DNA of 64,000 nt from Streptococcus sp. LQJ-218 (GTDB lineage: Bacteria; Bacillota; Bacilli; Lactobacillales; Streptococcaceae). Shown here one piece after another: positions 26,316 to 34,192 of this stretch. The position numbers and the translations under genes are program-made. The stretch covers positions 103,503-167,502 of the forward strand of contig NZ_QQRU01000002.1 of NCBI RefSeq assembly GCF_003428885.1, in the 5' to 3' direction. Below the pieces are notes generated by a model. It saw only the letters and a list, made by a program, of their open reading frames with translations. It was not told where the DNA came from and searched no databases. The stretch's first letter is position 1, and each line of letters starts with the position of its first letter.

Positions 26316-26369
26316 AAAAGTACCTCCACTAAAGTTCTCCCTCCCCTAATAGGAGAGGGAAAATTTCAC

Positions 26370-26654
26370 TTAAAATCCATAGAAATATTCTAATCCTGTT
26401 GGCGGAATTTTATTAAGGGAAGCTTTAGCCCAAACCTCGGGATCTTCACGATCCTTAGAGATTCTACCTCCATGCTTGACAGTTGCTGTATGAGATCGAG
26501 TAGAATGTAAATAATCAGAATATCCAAAAGTTCCTGTCCAACCTACTCCATAGTTCCATTGACCACCATCAACCCATACTGCTAAAGCATTTGTAGTAGC
26601 AAGTATACCACATACCATTAAAGATGCAACACCAATTTTAACTAATTTTCTCAT
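26370..26654 (-). CDS. Lactococcin-972-family bacteriocin precursor (streptococcin type)
   Basis: 94 residues. A Sec signal peptide (MRKLVKIGVASLMVCGILAT then TNALA) is followed by WVDGGQWNYGVGWTGTFGYSDYLH, the aromatic-rich start of lactococcin 972 relatives. Later parts are THTATV-like (SHTATVKHGG), VWAKASL and the end TGLEYFYGF, all at family positions. Lactococcin 972 binds lipid II and blocks septum formation. It is exported by Sec, not by a C39 exporter. Immediate neighbours are the ABC immunity genes. Activity is predicted only. Confidence 0.85.
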   Translation of the reverse strand: MRKLVKIGVASLMVCGILATTNALAVWVDGGQWNYGVGWTGTFGYSDYLHSTRSHTATVKHGGRISKDREDPEVWAKASLNKIPPTGLEYFYGF

Positions 26655-26677
26655 GATTTATTTCTCCTATTATCGAG

Positions 26678-26735
26678 AGCTGTTCCGTAAAAACAGCTAT
26701 AGTAATTTATCAACAAGTATCGTAGTCCATTGGAG
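26678..26735 (-). promoter_or_regulatory. Leader of the bacteriocin gene: hairpin and six-codon ORF
   Basis: AGCTGTT and AACAGCT (26678-26684, 26692-26698) form a 7 bp hairpin in the leader of the bacteriocin mRNA, without a U run. Upstream is a tiny ORF (ATG 26730, encoding MDYDTC) with a good SD GGAAGG. Either could act in regulation, but nothing proves it. Confidence 0.35.
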
Positions 26736-26776
26736 TCACCTTCCTTCTATCTCATTCTTTAACAACGAACTTATTT

Positions 26777-26920
26777 TTAACCGGGAGAATAGTACGCTCC
26801 TGTATCAATACCTTGAGTAACTAGAGTAGTACTAATAAAACTTCGACTATTACTCAGTAGAATTAGCACAATAAGCAACAGAGATAGCGCTTTCAAATAT
26901 TCGAATTTTAATTTTCCCAT
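26777..26920 (-). CDS. Small exported peptide, candidate signal for the TPR regulator
   Basis: 47 residues: MGKLKFEYLKALSLLLIVLI opens with a basic N-terminus and hydrophobic core, followed by a polar tail that ends VTQGIDTGAYYSPG. SD GAAGG-AGGTGG before the ATG. It has its own perfect consensus promoter (26943-26971). The size and N-terminal signal followed by a short polar tail fit PapR or PhrA-type pro-peptides of PlcR/TprA regulators, and the regulator gene lies just upstream on the same strand. The lactococcin-972-type gene lies downstream. It could instead be a bacteriocin. No family match recalled. Confidence 0.6.
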   Translation of the reverse strand: MGKLKFEYLKALSLLLIVLILLSNSRSFISTTLVTQGIDTGAYYSPG

Positions 26921-26942
26921 CTTGCCACCTTCTTTCACCTAT

Positions 26943-26979
26943 ATTATAAATCAACATATATAAATTGTCAAGCAATTTA
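26943..26979 (-). promoter_or_regulatory. Consensus promoter with an operator-like dyad on its -35
   Basis: Minus strand: TTGACA (26966-26971), 17 bp, TATAAT (26943-26948), both perfect. TAAATTG-TCAAG-CAATTTA (26961-26979) is a 7 bp dyad covering the -35, the usual site for a repressor. It drives the small peptide gene and perhaps the bacteriocin. Confidence 0.75.
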
Positions 26980-27031
26980 AGTAATAATATAAATATTTTC
27001 AAAAAGAAGAATTATAGTTATATTTGCATAT

Positions 27032-27053
27032 AAAAAAGATAGCTTTTGCTATC
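27032..27053 (-). terminator. Terminator of the TPR regulator gene
   Basis: GATAGC and GCTATC (27038-27043, 27048-27053) close a 4 nt loop, followed on the minus strand by six U. It separates the regulator from the peptide promoter. Confidence 0.8.
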
Positions 27054-27069
27054 CTTATACATTCTCTGA

Positions 27070-27927
27070 CTACTTATCCATCAGATATTGTTCTACCTTG
27101 AGTGCCATAACTTCACTATTTTCAATTAGATAGAGCACCTTAGCTTTCATATAATAGTCCTTAGCAACAGAGATATCAAGATCTTCTGTTACATTTCCCA
27201 ACAAACAATATAAATCTGCTAACCTAAAGCTACTATGATATTTGTTACAAAATTCAATTATCTCCAATAATAGCGCTCTGGACTTATCCATCTCCTCCTG
27301 TTTCCAAAGGTGGTAACAATAATTGTATTTTATTTTGATATACAACTCAATTTGTTCACGCACATTGGTATCGATTTTTGAAAGAGCTACGGAAACCTGA
27401 TTATATAGTTGTTCAAATTTCTCCTTATCCTCATCATAGCCTAAGAAAATCAGCAGGGTATTCAAAATGTACAAATAGTCCACTTTATCAATACTAATCC
27501 TACTGAGGATGCCCTCTATTTTTGAAATAGCTAGTTTTAATTGATGTTCACATTGATAGGTTAGAATGGCATCTATCCAGTCCAGATAAATCTTTTCATC
27601 AAAAGATAAAGAAGTCTGTTGCTTTCTCTCTCCCTCAAAAGCATATTTCAAAGAGGCATAATCTTGATTTTCCAACAATGTTTCAGACAACCTCTTGAAA
27701 GCAGACAAGCCTAGAAACTCTTTCGAAATTTCCCCTGAAAAGAAATAGTCCATATTTAATCCCATTTTTTCAGATAATTTATATAACAAATCTGCTCCTG
27801 GCATATATTTGCCTTGTTCCATGCGACTTATCTGAGTTTGTTGGCAAATTCCTTCTGCCAACTCTTTTTGCGACCAGCCCAGCTCTTTTCGCTTATTTTT
27901 TAATCTTGTTGCTAATAATGCATGCAT
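27070..27927 (-). CDS. XRE-TPR peptide-responsive regulator (PlcR/TprA type)
   Basis: 285 residues from ATG 27927; GTGGTGG lies upstream and an alternative GTG start is four codons earlier. The N-terminal XRE helix-turn-helix has RLKNKRKELGWSQKELAEG and QTQISRMEQGKYMPGADLLY (residues 5-55). The rest is helical TPR-like (for example LLIFLGYDEDKEKFEQLYN). The layout is PlcR/TprA, regulators controlled by imported peptides; pneumococcal TprA is a repressor relieved by PhrA. The small peptide gene 150 bases downstream and the dyad at its promoter suggest a self-contained circuit. Family is sure; the ligand is inference. Confidence 0.8.
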   Translation of the reverse strand: MHALLATRLKNKRKELGWSQKELAEGICQQTQISRMEQGKYMPGADLLYKLSEKMGLNMDYFFSGEISKEFLGLSAFKRLSETLLENQDYASLKYAFEGERKQQTSLSFDEKIYLDWIDAILTYQCEHQLKLAISKIEGILSRISIDKVDYLYILNTLLIFLGYDEDKEKFEQLYNQVSVALSKIDTNVREQIELYIKIKYNYCYHLWKQEEMDKSRALLLEIIEFCNKYHSSFRLADLYCLLGNVTEDLDISVAKDYYMKAKVLYLIENSEVMALKVEQYLMDK

Positions 27928-28030
27928 GCTAACCACCACTATTTATATTCTATAAAAATATTATACTACTTTTTTGAGAAGATTATGACATCTTGTCTAC
28001 AAAGAGTGAACAGGATTCTAAAAAGGAAAG

Positions 28031-28055
28031 AAAAAAGAGCTATTCAAAGCTCTTT
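28031..28055 (-). terminator. Terminator of the LysM protein gene
   Basis: AAAGAGCT (28034-28041) and AGCTCTTT (28048-28055) form an 8 bp stem with a U-rich tail on the minus strand. Confidence 0.75.
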
Positions 28056-28065
28056 CCCCTATTTC

Positions 28066-28716
28066 TTAATACCAGCCGTTGTTAAGCCAGAAGTTTTTAG
28101 CGGCTGACCATGAACCGTAACGTCCTGCAACGTAGGCATCTGCTACACGTTCTTGGTTTTCAGCTGAGTAGTCACCATTCAAGTATGAATCTGTCAATTG
28201 GTAACGTCCGATGTAACGGCCATTTGTAGCTGTATAGCTACCGCCTGATTCTTTTTGTGCAATCCATTCTTTAGCTTCTGCTTCAGATCCGCTTACAGTT
28301 ACAGCTGGTGCTGAAGTTTCTGCTGCAGCAACAGTTGCTTCTTCTACAGGAGCGCTTGCAGCTGGTGTTGCTTCTTCTACTACTTCTGTAGTTTCTGCTA
28401 CTGGAGCTGAAACAGTTTCATCTTGAGCAGCTGGTGCCGCATAAGTAGCTGGCGCTGGTGTTGTAACAGGCGCTACAGGACCATCGATAACCAACTCTTG
28501 ACCAACATAAATCAAATGAATGTTGTCAATGTGGTTGTTTTCTGCTAATTTCTCAACAGTTGTGTTGTGAGTTTCAGCGATTTCTGAAAGTGTATCACCT
28601 TCTTTAACAGTGTAAGTTGATGATTCTTGAGCAGATACAAATGATGGAGCAAATACTGCAAGCAAGGCAGCTACTCCTGCAAGAGTTGTTTTAATCTTTT
28701 TAGTTGTTGTTTTCAT
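28066..28716 (-). CDS. Secreted LysM protein with transglycosylase-like C-terminus
   Basis: 216 residues. Signal peptide (TTLAGVAALLAVFAPSFVSA) to about residue 29, one LysM domain (SSTYTVKEGDTLSEIAETHN to about residue 80), an Ala/Val/Glu/Pro-rich linker, and a C-terminal SLT/Apf-like domain (WIAQKESGGSY, NGRYIGRYQL, FWLNNGWY) with a candidate catalytic Glu. It corresponds by context to pneumococcal SP_0107, which I recall as a member of the VicRK/WalRK regulon. It probably trims or remodels peptidoglycan; direct activity is not shown here. Confidence 0.86.
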   Translation of the reverse strand: MKTTTKKIKTTLAGVAALLAVFAPSFVSAQESSTYTVKEGDTLSEIAETHNTTVEKLAENNHIDNIHLIYVGQELVIDGPVAPVTTPAPATYAAPAAQDETVSAPVAETTEVVEEATPAASAPVEEATVAAAETSAPAVTVSGSEAEAKEWIAQKESGGSYTATNGRYIGRYQLTDSYLNGDYSAENQERVADAYVAGRYGSWSAAKNFWLNNGWY

Positions 28717-28921
28717 ATTTGAAAATTCTCCTTCTTTCTATAGTTCTATCATACTCTTTGAATATTACCGTTTCTTAACGCCTTTATGTAGAAATATTAC
28801 AAAATTATTTTTTATTTCCCTAAATAAGGTATTTTTTGTCATAAAAGATACTATTTTTATGCTACTTGAGGTATTAGAAAGGTTTTCATCCACAATTAAA
28901 GTCAAGACCTTTATTCTTTGA

Positions 28922-28927
28922 TATAAT
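28922..28927 (+). promoter_or_regulatory. Promoter -10 of the L-serine dehydratase operon
   Basis: TATAAT (28922-28927) lies about 30 bases upstream of sdaAB. The -35 slot (AGTCAA-like) is weak. Confidence 0.5.
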
Positions 28928-28957
28928 AGAGATAAGAATTTATGTAAGGGGAAACTG

Positions 28958-29629
28958 ATGAAATCACTTCGTTTTCAATCTGTCTTTGATATCATCGGAC
29001 CAGTTATGATTGGCCCATCTAGTAGTCATACCGCTGGTGCTGTTCGTATTGGGAAGATTGTCTCTTCCATTTTTGATGATACTCCGACAGAAGTCGAATT
29101 CCAACTATTTAACTCATTTGCCAAAACCTATCGTGGTCACGGGACAGACCTAGCCCTTGTTGCTGGTATTTTGGGCATGGATACAGATGATCCTGAAATC
29201 CCAAACAGCCTGGAAATTGCCCACAAGCGTGGTATCAAGATTGTCTGGACCATTCAAAAAGACAGTAATGCTCCTCATCCAAACACCACTAAAATTACCG
29301 TCAAAAATGCTCACAAGACCATCAGTGTAACTGGTATTTCTATCGGTGGAGGAAATATTCAGGTCACCGAACTCAATGGCTTTGCCGTCTCTCTCAGTAT
29401 GAATACACCGACTATCATCATCGTTCATCAAGATATTCCAGGTATGATTGCCCTCGTAACAGAGGCCCTTTCCCGCTATGGTATCAATATCGCTCAGATG
29501 AATGTTACTCGTGAAAAAGCTGGTGAAAAAGCCATTATGATTATCGAAGTTGACAGTCGCAACTGTGATGAGGCTATCGAAGAAATTCGAAAAATCCCTC
29601 ATCTCCACAATGTCAATTTCTTTAAATAG
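28958..29629 (+). CDS. sdaAB: L-serine dehydratase, beta subunit
   Basis: 223 residues. It begins KSLRFQSVFDIIGPVMIGPS with SSHTAGAVRIG, the conserved start of SdaAB, and ends in an ACT-like domain (HQDIPGMIALVTEALSRYGI). With SdaAA it converts L-serine to pyruvate and ammonia, using a [4Fe-4S] cluster in the alpha subunit. The alpha gene follows after 8 bases. Confidence 0.95.
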   Translation: MKSLRFQSVFDIIGPVMIGPSSSHTAGAVRIGKIVSSIFDDTPTEVEFQLFNSFAKTYRGHGTDLALVAGILGMDTDDPEIPNSLEIAHKRGIKIVWTIQKDSNAPHPNTTKITVKNAHKTISVTGISIGGGNIQVTELNGFAVSLSMNTPTIIIVHQDIPGMIALVTEALSRYGINIAQMNVTREKAGEKAIMIIEVDSRNCDEAIEEIRKIPHLHNVNFFK

Positions 29630-29637
29630 GAGGAAGC

Positions 29638-30510
29638 ATGTTTTATTCTATCAAAGAATTGGTCGAGCAAGCAGATCTGGACTTCCAAGGAAATGTCGCA
29701 GAACTCATGATTACAACAGAGTTTGAATTGACCGGTCGCGAACGTGAAGAAGTCTTCCTTCTCATGGAACGTAATCTGGAAGTCATGAAAGCCTCTGTCC
29801 AACTTGGCCTCAATGAAAATAAATCTCGTAGTGGCCTGACAGGTGGAGATGCTGCCAAATTGGATCACTACATCAAAAACGGAAAAACTCTGTCAGATTA
29901 CACGATTCTCTCTGCTGCCCGGAATGCCATTGCAGTCAATGAACACAATGCCAAAATGGGCTTGGTTTGTGCCACTCCGACCGCAGGAAGTGCTGGCTGT
30001 CTGCCTTCCGTTCTCACTGCTGCTATTGAAAAATTAGAGCTCAGCCACGAACAGCAGCTGGATTTCCTCTTTGCTGCTGGTGCCTTTGGACTAGTCATCG
30101 CAAACAACGCCTCTATCTCAGGCGCTGAGGGTGGTTGCCAGGCTGAGGTTGGTTCGGCCTCTGCTATGAGTGCTGCCGCCTTGACTCTAGCTGCAGGCGG
30201 AACACCTTATCAAGCCAGTCAAGCTATTGCCTTTGTCATTAAAAATATGCTGGGCCTCATCTGTGACCCTGTAGCAGGCTTGGTTGAAGTTCCCTGCGTC
30301 AAGCGCAATGCCATGGGAGCTAGCTTTGCCTTCATCGCAGCAGACATGGCCTTGGCAGGTATCGAATCTAAGATCCCTGTGGATGAGGTTATCGATGCCA
30401 TGTACCAAGTAGGAGCAAGCATGCCAACTGCCTTTCGTGAAACAGCTGAAGGTGGACTCGCTGCTACTCCTACTGGTCGTCGCCTCCAAAAAGAAATTTT
30501 TGGAGAATAA
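29638..30510 (+). CDS. sdaAA: L-serine dehydratase, alpha subunit
   Basis: 290 residues. Conserved ATPTAGSAGCLPSVL (about residues 112-127) and the Cys residues of the iron-sulphur site (GLICDPVAGLVEVPCVKRN, and the Cys in GGCQAEVGSASAMSA) are present, as expected for a [4Fe-4S] dehydratase. Full length. SD GGAGG is inside the gap to sdaAB. The HAD gene follows 21 bases later. Confidence 0.95.
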   Translation: MFYSIKELVEQADLDFQGNVAELMITTEFELTGREREEVFLLMERNLEVMKASVQLGLNENKSRSGLTGGDAAKLDHYIKNGKTLSDYTILSAARNAIAVNEHNAKMGLVCATPTAGSAGCLPSVLTAAIEKLELSHEQQLDFLFAAGAFGLVIANNASISGAEGGCQAEVGSASAMSAAALTLAAGGTPYQASQAIAFVIKNMLGLICDPVAGLVEVPCVKRNAMGASFAFIAADMALAGIESKIPVDEVIDAMYQVGASMPTAFRETAEGGLAATPTGRRLQKEIFGE

Positions 30511-30531
30511 CTTATCAAAATAGGAGAAACC

Positions 30532-31161
30532 ATGACCTCTATCACAGCTATTTTTTTCGATCTGGATGGAACCCTCGTTGACAGTTCTATCGGGATTCAC
30601 AATGCCTTTACCCATACCTTTAAGGAGTTGGGGGTACCTAGCCCTGATGCCAAAACGATTCGTGGTTTTATGGGGCCACCCCTCGAAAGTAGTTTTACGA
30701 CCTGCCTGCCCAAAGAACTAATCTCTGAAGCCGTGCAGATATACCGTTCTTACTACAAGGCAAAAGGCATCCATGAAGCTCAACTCTTTCCTCAAATTGT
30801 AGACTTGCTTGAGGAGCTATCGAGCAAATATCCTCTTTATATCACCACGACAAAAAATACTCCAACTGCTCAAGACATGACTAAGAACTTGGGAATCCAT
30901 CATTTCTTTGATGGCATTTATGGCTCCAGCCCTGAAGCACCTCATAAGGCAGATGTCATTCGCCAAGCCTTACAAACACATAAACTAGGACCAGAACAAG
31001 CCATCATCATCGGAGATACCAAGTTTGATATGCTGGGTGCTCAAGAAACAGGCATTCAGAAATTGGCCGTCACTTGGGGATTTGGAGATCAGACAGACCT
31101 ACTAAACTATCAACCTGATTATATCGCCCACAAACCCTTAGAAGTTTTGAAGTATTTTTAA
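30532..31161 (+). CDS. HAD family hydrolase, phosphoglycolate phosphatase-like
   Basis: 209 residues. HAD motif I FFDLDGTLVDS (residues 8-18), motif II ITTTKN, motif III with Lys (KADVIRQAL), and motif IV IIGDTKFDMLGA. It has the alpha-helical cap of the PGP/Gph group. Substrate unknown. It lies directly after sdaAA on the same strand and ends at the terminator shared with the convergent CapD-type gene. Confidence 0.88.
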   Translation: MTSITAIFFDLDGTLVDSSIGIHNAFTHTFKELGVPSPDAKTIRGFMGPPLESSFTTCLPKELISEAVQIYRSYYKAKGIHEAQLFPQIVDLLEELSSKYPLYITTTKNTPTAQDMTKNLGIHHFFDGIYGSSPEAPHKADVIRQALQTHKLGPEQAIIIGDTKFDMLGAQETGIQKLAVTWGFGDQTDLLNYQPDYIAHKPLEVLKYF

Positions 31162-31220
31162 TAACATAGACTGGATAACCACTCCATTTCAGAAAAAATG
31201 AGGCAAGCTTCTACATAACA

Positions 31221-31266
31221 AACCGCATATTATCAAGGCTCTTCATCCTTGATAATATGCGGTTTT
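31221..31266. terminator. Bidirectional terminator with an 18 bp perfect stem
   Basis: AACCGCATATTATCAAGG (31221-31238) pairs completely with 31247-31264 across an 8 nt loop, T run at the right end. It serves the HAD gene and the convergent CapD-type gene. Its core palindrome recurs at 15902-15938. Confidence 0.85.
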
Positions 31267-31271
31267 CTTTT

Positions 31272-33122
31272 TTATTCAACGTGGGTGGTTTGATTGGCAA
31301 AGGCGATAATGGCTTGCTTCAACTCATCTCCACTAAGAGTGCGGAACTCTTCAATCTTTTTATCGATGGCTTCTAGAGGCATGACATTAACCTTACCAAC
31401 GAAAATCTTATCCATAACTTGGTTATCAATAAGTTCTGTTGATACCAGGAGTTCTTCATAAAGTTTTTCACCTGGACGGATTCCCACTTCAACGATTGGA
31501 ATTTCGCTCTCAGTGTGTCCACTTAGAAGGACCATTTTCTTAGCCAAGTCATAAATCTTGACTGGTTTGCCCATATCAAGGATAAAGACTTCTCCATCTT
31601 TAGCATAAGCGCCAGCATGGATAACCAGACGGCTAGCTTCTGGAATAGTCATAAAGTAACGGGTCATACGAAAGTCTGTCACCGTTACAGGCCCACCTTC
31701 AGCAATCTGGCGTTCAAAGACTGGAATCACACTACCACGGCTACCAAGAACATTCCCAAAACGAACTGCACAGTAGGTCGATTGGCTACTTTGGTTAAAA
31801 CCAGTGACAATCAACTCAGCCACGCGCTTGGTTGCTCCCATAACATTTGGTGGATTAACCGCCTTATCTGTCGAAATCATAACCATCTTAGGCACTTTGG
31901 CTTCATCAACAGCCTTAGCAACGTTGTAGGTTCCACGAATATTGTTTTTGAAGGCTTCTTTTGGATTGCGCTCCATCATAGGAACGTGCTTATGGGCAGC
32001 TGCATGATAAACAATAGCTGGCTTGTACTGTTTAAAGACTTGCAAGAGACGGTCATAATCTTGAATGTCCGCAATCACAGGCACATAATCAATCCCTTGG
32101 AACTTACGAATCAATTCATGATAAACAAGGTAGATTGAATTTTCCCCATGTCCGAGTAAAACGATGCGTTCAGGATTGAAACGACTAACTTGGCGACAGA
32201 TTTCAGAACCGATTGAACCACCAGCACCTGTGACTAAGATTGTCTTACCTGTCAGTTCTGCTCCTAGACGCGATTCGTCAAGACGAATTTCCTGACGACC
32301 CAAAAGGTCTGTGATATCAATCTTCTGGAATCCTCCACCTGCTTGGTGAAGTCCTTGAACAACAGTTTCAACCTTAGGCATCTTGTAACATTTGACACCC
32401 AGCTTATTGCACATCTGCAAGATACGCTCATATTCTGACGGGTCAAGTGACGGAATCGCAACGATAACTCGCTCGATTTGGTGACGTTTGGCTAATTCAG
32501 GCAGATTGTCATAAGAGCCTAAAACAGGGATTCCACCAAGCTTTTGACCCTTTTTCTTTTCATCCTTATCCAAAATACCAACAAGTTCCAAATCACTGGT
32601 TGGATGTTGGTAGCTGTTCATAAAGAGGGCTCCACCATCGCCAGCTCCAATCAAGAAGGTCCGACGGTGTTCTCCATCACCACTGCCTTTTTTGCGTTTA
32701 GAGTAGATTAACTGCCAAGTAATCCGTGGCAATAAAATCAAGAAGGTACTCAACAAGATAAAGAGAACGATAAAACGGATAGAAAAGAGTGGCAAGAAGG
32801 CATAGCAGATACTATATGACAAGATACTGCTCACAGTCACACCAAAAAAGATTTTCATGAAATCCGTAATCTTGCTGTAACGACTAATACTAGCGTTCAA
32901 CCCCCAAAATCCAATCATCAATTGATAGAACAGGAAGGCCAAACTCGTATAGATGATGTAGTCAACAGGTGCTGGATTAATCAAGCCGTAGAATAAGATA
33001 TAAGATACAATGATGGAAACCACCATACTCAAAATATCAAATATTCCCCAAAAAACCTGTTTTTGTTGTTTATTTAAAATTTCCACCAGATCAATCACAT
33101 AATCTGTGAGTTTTTTATTCAT
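31272..33122 (-). CDS. CapD/FlaA1-type nucleotide-sugar dehydratase/epimerase
   Basis: 616 residues. Four N-terminal membrane helices (about 20-135), a first Rossmann-like part (FLIGAGDGGALFMNSY), then the catalytic short-chain dehydrogenase domain: TGAGGSIGSEICRQ (about 296-308) and MISTDKAVNPPNVMGATKR, with the Ser-Thr-Asp-Lys/Met form of this family in place of the usual Tyr-x-x-x-Lys. Such enzymes act on UDP-GlcNAc to start capsule or glycan sugars. In pneumococcus it is SP_0103 beside a GT2 glycosyltransferase. The product is uncertain. Confidence 0.85.
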   Translation of the reverse strand: MNKKLTDYVIDLVEILNKQQKQVFWGIFDILSMVVSIIVSYILFYGLINPAPVDYIIYTSLAFLFYQLMIGFWGLNASISRYSKITDFMKIFFGVTVSSILSYSICYAFLPLFSIRFIVLFILLSTFLILLPRITWQLIYSKRKKGSGDGEHRRTFLIGAGDGGALFMNSYQHPTSDLELVGILDKDEKKKGQKLGGIPVLGSYDNLPELAKRHQIERVIVAIPSLDPSEYERILQMCNKLGVKCYKMPKVETVVQGLHQAGGGFQKIDITDLLGRQEIRLDESRLGAELTGKTILVTGAGGSIGSEICRQVSRFNPERIVLLGHGENSIYLVYHELIRKFQGIDYVPVIADIQDYDRLLQVFKQYKPAIVYHAAAHKHVPMMERNPKEAFKNNIRGTYNVAKAVDEAKVPKMVMISTDKAVNPPNVMGATKRVAELIVTGFNQSSQSTYCAVRFGNVLGSRGSVIPVFERQIAEGGPVTVTDFRMTRYFMTIPEASRLVIHAGAYAKDGEVFILDMGKPVKIYDLAKKMVLLSGHTESEIPIVEVGIRPGEKLYEELLVSTELIDNQVMDKIFVGKVNVMPLEAIDKKIEEFRTLSGDELKQAIIAFANQTTHVE

Positions 33123-33207
33123 AGAAATTTACTCCTCCTTAAAAGAGCTGAATAGTTATATTGTTATTATAACACTTTTTCTCTAGTTTACGATTTGCTA
33201 CAATCTT

Positions 33208-34038
33208 TTACTTGCTTTTTCGTAACAGTTTCATAAAAATAAACTGTCGGATAAATCCTGGACAAAGGGCGACCACCATCTGAATGGCAACACTCTTGGC
33301 ATACTCCATGTAAGAAATTTGCCCTCGCTTCAGCATGCGCTGACGAGCTTGACGATAGAGTTTGAGGTAACGCAGTCCCCCACGACGCTCAAACATCCCT
33401 GCTCCGACACGAACCTTACACAAGATTTGATCTAGATTTCCAGTCCTAGCTCCTGCAGCAATCATATTGAGCCAGAGGAGGTCATCCTCCATATAAAGGC
33501 CGTCCTCATAGTTGCCTGCCTTGAGAACCATGTTCTTCTTGAACATGACAGTCATGTGGTTAAAAGCACTTCTCATCCTTTGATAAGCTACAATATCTGC
33601 ATGCTGGGTTGGAACACGACGGTAAGAAACAATCTCATCAGGATTATCAATAAACTCTGCAATATGTCCACCTAATAGGTCGAGCTTGTCCTTCTCCATT
33701 AGCTGAACCTGTTTCTCAAAACGGTCTGGAACAGCTATATCATCCGTATCCATACGGGCAATAATATCATACTGACACTGCAAAACACCGTATCGAAGAG
33801 CCAGACCTAAGCCTTGATTCTGCTCAAGAGGATAGCGCTTCACTGGAATATCAGACTCAGCTTCAAGCTGGTCTAATACCTGATAGAGCTCAGGCGTCAA
33901 AGGTCCATCCTCGACCAGAACCAATTCGCTCGGTTTCAGGGTCTGATTTCGAACACTCTCAATAGCATCCTTTAAAAATATCGGATTTTCCTTGATATAG
34001 ACCGACATCAATACGCTGATTTTTTGCTTTTCAGACAC
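33208..34038 (-). CDS. Family 2 glycosyltransferase
   Basis: 276 residues, GT-A fold. ISVLMSVYIKENPIFLKDAI at the start, MDTDDIAVPDRFEKQV (the DxD-type metal motif, about residue 96) and EDDLLWLNMI (the catalytic-region ED). The donor and acceptor cannot be read from the sequence. It lies 86 bases upstream of the CapD-type gene on the same strand, so a shared pathway in surface polysaccharide or glycolipid synthesis is likely. Confidence 0.85.
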   Translation of the reverse strand: MSEKQKISVLMSVYIKENPIFLKDAIESVRNQTLKPSELVLVEDGPLTPELYQVLDQLEAESDIPVKRYPLEQNQGLGLALRYGVLQCQYDIIARMDTDDIAVPDRFEKQVQLMEKDKLDLLGGHIAEFIDNPDEIVSYRRVPTQHADIVAYQRMRSAFNHMTVMFKKNMVLKAGNYEDGLYMEDDLLWLNMIAAGARTGNLDQILCKVRVGAGMFERRGGLRYLKLYRQARQRMLKRGQISYMEYAKSVAIQMVVALCPGFIRQFIFMKLLRKSK

Positions 34039-34192
34039 AGTTTTTCTCCAATGTATAGATTTCCTTCCACTATTTTATCATAATTTTCAAGACTTTCCCA
34101 TTTTTATCTTGAAAGCCCAAAACCTTACTTGACATTATAAGGAAAAAACCTTAAAATAAGCTGTTGTTAAAATCAGCTAGAAGAGGTATTAT

